DNA from: Methanomassiliicoccales archaeon
GTDB lineage: Archaea > Thermoplasmatota > Thermoplasmata > Methanomassiliicoccales > UBA472
DNA length: 64,000 bases
NCBI GenBank assembly: GCA_013415865.1
Contig: CP058896.1
Span: forward strand, 517,957-581,956
Direction: 5' to 3'
Shown here piece after piece: positions 63,852 through 64,000 of this stretch (position 1 is the stretch's first letter; each line of letters starts with the position of its first letter). Position numbers and translations under genes: made by a program. The notes beneath the pieces were generated by a model. It did not search any database, was not told where the DNA came from, and was given only the letters and a program-made list of their open reading frames with translations.

Positions 63852-64000
63852 TGCTCATGACCCACACCAACAATTTCGTGAAGATCAAATGCGCGGACTG
63901 CGGGAACGAGCAGGTCGCGTTCAAGAAGCCAGCGACGAATGTCACCTGCCACGTGTGCGGCTCCACTTTGATCAGGCCCAAGGGAGGCCAAGGGGAGATC
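63851..64000 (+). CDS. rps27e: Small ribosomal subunit protein S27e (partial)
   Basis: Fifty codons of S27e up to the window edge; the stop is missing. VKIKCADCGNEQVAF and TCHVCGSTLIRPKGGQ carry the zinc-binding CxxC pairs. ATG 63851 overlaps the L44e stop; an ATG at 63857 is possible. In archaea L44e-S27e is a common pair, often followed by aIF2-alpha. Confidence 0.93.
   Translation, partial: MLMTHTNNFVKIKCADCGNEQVAFKKPATNVTCHVCGSTLIRPKGGQGEI

Noticed and set aside
1-64000. CRISPR array
   Set aside because: No run of evenly spaced direct repeats was seen.

Overview
The window is archaeal chromosome. Archaea-specific markers are archaeosine synthase ArcS, isopentenyl phosphate kinase, a type 2 IPP isomerase next to a geranylgeranyl diphosphate synthase, RadB, stand-alone Bud32, the diphthamide ligase family, the L44e-S27e ribosomal pair, and TATA-type promoters about 25-30 bases upstream of starts. 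A solitary 5S rRNA gene, unlinked to 16S/23S, and several large PKD/FG-GAP, TPR and zinc-ribbon proteins suggest a Thermoplasmatota member, perhaps a Methanomassiliicoccales relative. No methanogenesis gene is present, so that placement is inference. The background is moderately GC-rich with AT-rich intergenic regions; the stretch from about 28.88 to 34.7 kb is visibly more AT-rich.

Layout. 1-8.8 kb: a giant TPR protein (incomplete at the window edge), a candidate structured ncRNA, tRNA-Gly, a DUF1284 protein, ArcS, then a five-gene sulfur-relay operon (TusA, a DsrE2-like protein, DsrH, DsrE, DsrF) divergent from a small HTH regulator with a palindrome between them. 8.8-18.6 kb: pyrBI, a roadblock protein, a P-loop kinase-like protein with two tandem small paralogues that resemble TBP half-repeats, a 1,577-residue FG-GAP/PKD surface protein with a cytoplasmic tail, a DUF92 membrane protein, 5S rRNA and a zinc-ribbon membrane protein. 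18.6-28.7 kb: isoprenoid genes (ipk-fni-GGPP synthase), radB, an MFS transporter, an XPD/DinG-type helicase with bud32, an ITPase and a sugar epimerase, and a secreted transglutaminase-like protein.

28.8-48.4 kb is accessory. It begins at tRNA-Pro. First comes a tight four-gene operon that I do not recognise as a named system: XRE-PIN-ankyrin protein, SPASM-like radical SAM enzyme, P-loop kinase/HAD phosphatase fusion, and UPRT-like phosphoribosyltransferase. A decayed transposase and a small hypothetical gene follow. Then comes a DISARM-related cassette: DrmD-like SNF2 helicase, Eco57I/PglX-type adenine methylase broken by a one-base G-tract frameshift, and a 1,786-residue helicase-DUF1998 protein that appears to end in a Vsr/PD-(D/E)XK-like nuclease domain.

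48.6-57.6 kb carries RmuC, an HtpX-like protease and an AddB-AddA-like nuclease/helicase pair on one strand. 57.7-64 kb holds housekeeping genes: M29-like aminopeptidase, two unusual peroxiredoxins, a DphE-type ligase, a 49-residue zinc-ribbon protein, a creatininase-family hydrolase, RpiA, a winged-helix regulator, and L44e-S27e running off the end. The two best candidates for undescribed biology are the XRE-PIN-ANK/radical SAM/kinase-HAD/PRTase operon and the fused-nuclease DISARM-like cassette; the structured RNA near 3.6 kb is a third.
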